Shown here: positions 6,068-6,849 of the stretch, piece after piece | How positions within the stretch are numbered: position 1 is the stretch's first letter | Layout of the letters: each line of letters starts with the position of its first letter | Origin: Candidatus Latescibacterota bacterium | GTDB lineage: Bacteria; Latescibacterota; MVCY01 | DNA: 6,849 bases | Reading direction: 5' to 3' | Assembly: GCA_030629295.1 (NCBI GenBank) | Contig: DAOVPH010000085.1 | Span: 1-6,849 of the forward strand | Notes under the pieces: generated by a model | Seen by the model: the letters and a program-made list of their open reading frames with translations, nothing else | What the model was told of the DNA's origin: nothing | Databases searched by the model: none | Translations under genes and position numbers: made by a program

Positions 6068-6266
6068 GGATTGGTCAAATCCGTTGGATGGAACTCCTAC
6101 AAGGTGAAATTCTATAAGGAAGCAGGCCATATGTGGACGGGCAGAGAGATTTTCGGTAATATGTATATAGCTGCTGTAGGGACTCAAAAGGGGGGTTGCT
6201 TTTGTTAAGCGGGGTTTCCGGTATCTGCTCTCAGATATTTCCTGGCTCCTGTAGTATATGTAAAAT

Positions 6267-6300
6267 CGGGCGTCTCAATAATCAATAACTGAGGCACCCG
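6267..6300. terminator. Strong hairpin, possible terminator
   Basis: CGGGCGTCTCA and TGAGGCACCCG pair over 11 positions with one mismatch and one G-U, around a 12-base AT-rich loop. On the minus strand ATTTTA follows, a weak U-run. There is no recognised gene for it to end. Confidence 0.4.
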
Positions 6301-6318
6301 TGTTGTCCATTTACCGAT

Positions 6319-6334
6319 TGACCCCACTGGGTCA
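6319..6334. repeat. Short perfect palindrome
   Basis: TGACCC and GGGTCA flank a 4-base loop. It lies 10 bases upstream of the -35 box at 6345 and could be an operator half-site pair or part of a terminator (GCTAAAAAA follows). Confidence 0.35.
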
Positions 6335-6344
6335 GCTAAAAAAC

Positions 6345-6373
6345 TTGACTTTTTTGAGCGAAGAGTCTATATT
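6345..6373 (+). promoter_or_regulatory. Sigma70-like promoter near the right end of the island
   Basis: TTGACT (6345-6350) and TATATT (6368-6373) have an optimal 17-base spacer. The boxes are the same as in the leader-RNA promoter. It points out of the island across the att-like repeat toward the gene at 6811. No ORF lies between. Confidence 0.55.
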
Positions 6374-6398
6374 CAACACAGCAGTTGGGTACTAAATC

Positions 6399-6411
6399 TG
6401 GTGTCCAAATA
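6399..6411 (+). repeat. 13-bp direct repeat near right end of island
   Basis: This is the exact copy of TGGTGTCCAAATA at 1682-1694, 135 bp inside the right att-like repeat. It is a candidate arm-type site or a duplicated end of the element. Confidence 0.45.
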
Positions 6412-6545
6412 TTGACTAAGAGACGCCAAACATTAGCAAATCTTATCAAAACAAATCCAATTAAACACACTCTATTTGTCGAGAAAAATCTTACTTTTGG
6501 CCTTCTTTCTTTAAGGGAATCAAAAGGTTAGAAAAGGCCCTCAAC

Positions 6546-6597
6546 CTCACTCGTAATGAGCAGGTCGTCGGTTCGAATCCGACCGTTGGCTCCAAGT
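6546..6597 (+). repeat. Right att-like direct repeat (tRNA-Thr 3' fragment)
   Basis: This is the perfect 52-bp copy of 1564-1615. It holds the anticodon arm, T arm and acceptor 3' strand, but the 5' half of the tRNA is absent: upstream is AAGGCCCTCAAC, unrelated to the D arm. It is therefore not a tRNA gene, and it marks the right edge of the island. Confidence 0.93.
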
Positions 6598-6646
6598 CAA
6601 CAAATCAAAACATTCATTGATCCATTCGTAAGAAGTCCAAAATCCT

Positions 6647-6669
6647 CCCTCTCCCTTAGAGGGAGAGGG
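6647..6669. repeat. Perfect 10-bp GC-rich palindrome (intergenic repeat type)
   Basis: CCCTCTCCCT and AGGGAGAGGG surround the loop TAG, followed by GTCGGGGTAAAGGTGAAGG. This resembles families of intergenic palindromic repeats seen in many genomes. It lies just outside the island. It could act as a terminator, but no T-run follows. Confidence 0.6.
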
Positions 6670-6728
6670 TCGGGGTAAAGGTGAAGGTCTTGATATTTCA
6701 ACTGTTTTTTTCTCCCCCTCCCCTTTTT

Positions 6729-6749
6729 CCCCTCCCCTGTGGGGAGGGG
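6729..6749. repeat. Perfect 9-bp GC-rich palindrome
   Basis: CCCCTCCCC and GGGGAGGGG surround the loop TGT, about 60 bases before the gene at 6811. It is similar in style to the palindrome at 6647 and may be a related intergenic repeat. Confidence 0.55.
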
Positions 6750-6810
6750 AAATGCGACTTTTTGCGAGTGAATCATTTATTAAGAAATCACATCCTTAAG
6801 GAGCAAACAG

Positions 6811-6849
6811 ATGTCTAAGAAAATATGGATTGCCATAGCCTTGACGGCC
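6811..6849 (+). CDS. Start of an exported protein (runs off the window)
   Basis: ATG 6811 is preceded by AAGGAG (6798-6803) at a 7-base spacing. The 13 visible residues, MSKKIWIAIALTA, show the Lys-rich then hydrophobic start of a signal peptide or membrane anchor. Nothing more can be said of its identity. It is chromosomal, outside the right att-like repeat. Confidence 0.7.
   Translation, partial: MSKKIWIAIALTA

Larger units (their letters stand above)
5960..6344. other. Stretch without a convincing gene
   Basis: The only sizeable frame is a TTG-started 80-codon ORF on the plus strand (5966-6208) with no Shine-Dalgarno and no recognisable domain. The stretch holds the second dispersed repeat (6026-6067) and two hairpins (6267-6300, 6319-6334). 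It may be degraded DNA of the element's right arm. Confidence 0.5.
1564..6597. mobile_element. Degenerate integrative element in tRNA-Thr
   Basis: About 5 kb lies between two identical 52-bp copies of the tRNA-Thr 3' half. A tyrosine recombinase gene sits next to the intact tRNA and points toward it, the usual order for tRNA-targeted genomic islands. Cargo includes a hicB/hicA toxin-antitoxin remnant, an antitoxin-like fragment, a lipoprotein protease, a second lipoprotein, a broken small gene and a leader-RNA candidate. No replication, transfer or phage structural genes are present. The integrase has lost its N-terminal domain and the hicA gene its end, consistent with an internal deletion. 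The element is therefore probably immobile unless helped in trans. The boundaries are seen; past mobility is inferred. Confidence 0.85.

Noticed and set aside
6110..6135. AAGGAAGCAGGCCA, resembling part of the bacterial SRP RNA core
   Set aside because: The opposite strand of helix 8 (GTCAGG-type) and the GGAA tetraloop are missing, so there is no SRP RNA fold.
5966..6208. 80-codon plus-strand ORF
   Set aside because: It starts with TTG, has no Shine-Dalgarno, no recognisable domain and a Cys/Gly-rich end. Its start region overlaps nothing that supports translation.
6546..6597. A second tRNA-Thr gene
   Set aside because: Only the 3' half is present; the D arm and 5' acceptor strand are absent.
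1..6849. CRISPR array
   Set aside because: No regularly spaced repeats are present; all repeats found are two-copy.

Overview
The window looks like a piece of chromosome from a Gram-negative (diderm), probably uncultivated bacterium. The left flank carries two outer-membrane biogenesis genes, a PpiD/SurA-type parvulin chaperone and an LptE-like lipoprotein. Two more predicted lipoproteins follow. The phylum cannot be fixed from this sequence alone.

Layout. (1) 1-1524, plus strand: 3' part of the parvulin isomerase, then the LptE-like lipoprotein. (2) 1537-1612: intact tRNA-Thr(CGT). (3) 1564-6597: a region of about 5 kb bounded by a perfect 52-bp direct repeat. The left copy is the 3' half of the tRNA plus 3 bp; the right copy is a detached tRNA 3' fragment. 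This is the signature of a tRNA-targeted integrative element. A tyrosine recombinase gene lies just inside the left end, pointing at the tRNA. (4) 6598-6849: chromosome again, with two strong GC-rich palindromes and the start of an exported protein (6811).

Inside the element nearly everything recognisable is on the minus strand, and it is decaying. Reading right to left: a sigma70-like promoter (5931-5958); a structured leader RNA ending in an intrinsic terminator (5781-5828); a decayed coding stretch; a lipoprotein with a short collagen-like segment (4678-5571); a small helical protein gene broken by one base (4197-4594); a lipoprotein with a coiled coil and a trypsin/HtrA-like protease domain (2826-4001); an antitoxin-like fragment (2680-2829); hicB (2450-2647); a hicA truncated exactly where a 5'-truncated integrase begins (junction about 2284-2296); and the integrase, itself frameshifted near its C-terminus.

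Most notable are: the candidate riboswitch-like leader, whose closing helix competes with the terminator stem; the unlisted small hicA fused out of frame to the integrase; and the complete att-like boundaries, which show the island was mobile although its integrase is now truncated. Three inferred frameshifts all lie at short homopolymer runs, so sequencing error must be excluded before all of them are called decay.
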